Shown one piece after another: positions 35,144 to 36,315 of a stretch of DNA of 36,315 nt. The stretch is from an uncultured Clostridia bacterium. Lineage in GTDB: Bacteria > Bacillota > Clostridia > TANB77 > CAG-508. The notes beneath the pieces were generated by a model. It saw only the letters and a program-made list of their open reading frames with translations. It was not told the origin of the DNA and made no database searches. Every line of letters begins with the position of its first letter. Within the stretch, counting starts at the first letter, position 1. A program made the translations under genes and the position numbers. The stretch lies in NCBI GenBank assembly GCA_944388805.1, contig CALXKE010000017.1, positions 1-36,315 on the forward strand, in the 5' to 3' direction.

Positions 35144-35162
35144 GCTTTTAATGGTTTGAATA

Positions 35163-35190
35163 AGGGATTGAAGGACTCTCCTTTAATCCC
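35163..35190 (+). terminator. Hairpin between pflB and pflA
   Basis: AGGGATT (35163-35169) pairs with AATCCC(T) (35185-35191), with AAGGA/TCCTT pairing inside. Only a mixed TATTCTCTTC follows, so termination may be partial and let some transcription reach pflA. Confidence 0.5.
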
Positions 35191-35331
35191 TATTCTCTTC
35201 TAATTCATTTACATTTTCAATATATTAAAAATTTTTTCACCAATAATGAATCATTATTGTTCTGATTTAATAGAAAATAAGTCATTTTTTATTTAAAACA
35301 TTTTATTACTAATATAGATTAAGGAGTCATT

Positions 35332-36087
35332 ATGGAAAACGATAAAACTACACAAAATAATGAAAAAGATTTAAGATATTATGCGAAAGTACATTCAATA
35401 GAAACCTTTGGAGCTGTTGATGGTCCAGGAATTCGTTTTGTATTATTTCTTCAAGGTTGTCATTTACAATGTAAATATTGTCATAATCGTGATACTTGGG
35501 ATATGAAGGAAGGAAAATATCAATCTGTTGATGATATCTATAAGATGATTTTAAAATATAAAAATTATATCACTCCAAATGGTGGTGTGACTGTCTCAGG
35601 TGGAGAACCTCTATTGCAAGTAAAATTTTTAATTGAATTATTTACAAAATTAAAAAAGAAAAAAATTCATACTTGTATTGATACTTCAGGAATGGTCACT
35701 TTAACAGATGATATTAAACAATTATTAACTTTAACAGATTTAGTTCTACTAGATATTAAACACATTGATAGTGAAAAATGTAAAGATTTAGTTGGATTTG
35801 ATAATAAATTAGAATTAGCATTTGCCAAATATTTAAGTGAAAATAACATTCCCATCTGGATTAGACAAGTATTGGTTCCAGGGCTTACAGATGATGAAAA
35901 AGATTTGCGAAAACTAAAAGAATTTATTTCTACCTTAAATACAGTCGAAAAAGTAGAAATTTTACCATATCACAGTATTGGTAAATATAAATGGACAAAA
36001 TTAGGTTTAAAATATGATTTAGAAGATATAAAAGATGCTACTAGTGATGATGTCAAACGTGCAAAAGCCATTTTAGGAATCAGCTAA
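35332..36087 (+). CDS. pflA: Pyruvate formate-lyase activating enzyme (radical SAM)
   Basis: 251 residues; ATG six bases after AAGGAG. The radical SAM cluster motif CHLQCKYC gives C43, C47 and C50. VHSIETFGAVDGPGIRFVLFLQG precedes it, as in PflA proteins. The SAM-binding GGVTVSGGEPLLQ and the C-terminal ILPYHSIGKYKWTKLG are family hallmarks. It abstracts the hydrogen from G720 of PflB to create the glycyl radical. The order pflB-pflA is standard. It is followed at once by a repeat element that doubles as its terminator. Confidence 0.97.
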   Translation: MENDKTTQNNEKDLRYYAKVHSIETFGAVDGPGIRFVLFLQGCHLQCKYCHNRDTWDMKEGKYQSVDDIYKMILKYKNYITPNGGVTVSGGEPLLQVKFLIELFTKLKKKKIHTCIDTSGMVTLTDDIKQLLTLTDLVLLDIKHIDSEKCKDLVGFDNKLELAFAKYLSENNIPIWIRQVLVPGLTDDEKDLRKLKEFISTLNTVEKVEILPYHSIGKYKWTKLGLKYDLEDIKDATSDDVKRAKAILGIS

Positions 36088-36125
36088 AAAGGGAAATTGG
36101 GGACGGACTCATTTTTCCCTTTTTT
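36086..36125 (+). terminator. Terminator after pflA formed by the repeat element tip
   Basis: AAAAAGGGAAA pairs with TTTTTCCCTTTTT across a loop made of the TTGGGGACGGACTCA tip motif, ending in a T run. It begins at the pflA stop codon. Confidence 0.7.
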
Positions 36126-36220
36126 GAATTTGATAAGAATGAAAAATATAGAATATAAAAAATGAAACGATTTTGCGTATCTAAATTTGAAACTAGAAAT
36201 TCTTAAAGAAAAAAATGAGG
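36097..36220 (+). repeat. GGGGACGGACTC repeat element, copy 2 (left arm)
   Basis: The sequence from TTGGGGACGGACTCATTTTT through AAATATAGAATATAAAAAAT, TTTTGCGTATCTAAATTTGA and AAATTCT to AAAAAATGAGG follows the left arm of the element at 25050-25359 almost base for base. Where copy 1 goes straight into a small loop (at GTGAGG), copy 2 continues into unrelated sequence that looks like a family A element. Confidence 0.8.
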
Positions 36221-36315
36221 AATGTTCATGGACAATCCAGTGATATATTCATTTCTTATAAATGTCTCGGCTCAATACGTACATTACTCTTTCTACATCA
36301 AAAATAAATGAGCCT
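36220..36315 (-). repeat. Family A inverted-repeat element, copy 3 (partial, cut by window end)
   Basis: CTCGGCT (36266-36272) and GAGCCT (36310-36315) occur with a start-to-start distance of 44 bases, exactly as in the copies at 17768 and 7788, and AATAAATGAGCCT matches the inner-stem AAACAAACGAGCCT of copy 2. The preceding 45 bases (from about 36220) would be its outer arm, with a sequence unlike either other copy. The rest lies outside the window. Confidence 0.6.

Noticed and set aside
1..36315. CRISPR array, tRNA or rRNA genes
   Set aside because: No regularly spaced direct repeats and no tRNA or rRNA signature were found; the repeats present are inverted and dispersed.

Overview
The window is a very AT-rich stretch of chromosome from an anaerobic, fermenting, low-GC Gram-positive bacterium (Bacillota). 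It is most likely an uncultured gut-type Clostridia lineage. Evidence: strong AAGGAG ribosome sites, a SpoIIID-type sporulation regulator, a dnaG-rpoD pair, a sortase with an LPxTG protein, a RelQ-type alarmone synthetase, and AdhE plus pyruvate formate-lyase for mixed-acid or ethanol fermentation. There are no rRNA or tRNA genes, no CRISPR array and no phage module. The species cannot be named from this sequence.

Layout. 1-188 (-): a partial SpoIIID-like regulator with a hairpin leader. 466-5985 (-): a giant protein with an N-terminal HNH nuclease domain and twelve tandem helical repeats of about 120-130 residues; an in-frame TAA cuts the last repeat, whose continuation can be read to 322. 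6172-7730 (-): TcdA and a membrane protein, divergent from a FAD-dependent oxidoreductase at 8101-9705 (+). 9750-11840 (-): a patatin-like lipase and a cysteine desulfurase. 12277-15356 (-): a CNNM/CorC-type membrane protein and a WG-repeat protein. 15594-17528 (-): a sortase and its likely substrate, a thioester-domain surface protein. 18209-20403 (-): a two-component system. 20561-24902 (-): dnaG, rpoD and a MscS channel. 25370-26032 (-): the alarmone synthetase. 26306-30276 (-): adhE and an unknown 438-residue protein. 30525-31532 (-): a membrane-anchored M23 peptidase. 32209-36087 (+): an XRE regulator, pflB and pflA.

Two things stand out. First, the HNH-repeat protein is not a family I can name; its architecture (one nuclease domain followed by a long array of near-equivalent modules) suggests a modular recognition or scaffold protein. 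Second, most long intergenic gaps hold large inverted-repeat elements of about 170-310 bp. Three of them (7788-8026, 17768-17988 and a partial one at the right edge) share a conserved core with identical internal spacing. The two complete copies have outer arms of about 47 bp that are unrelated between copies, yet each pairs almost perfectly with its own partner. Ordinary transposon terminal repeats do not behave this way.

Functional links. AdhE, PflB and PflA form the anaerobic pyruvate-to-formate/acetyl-CoA-to-ethanol route. Primase, the housekeeping sigma factor and a MscS channel are probably co-transcribed. The sortase and thioester protein form a cell-surface anchoring pair, although the substrate lacks the usual thioester glutamine and the usual membrane tail.
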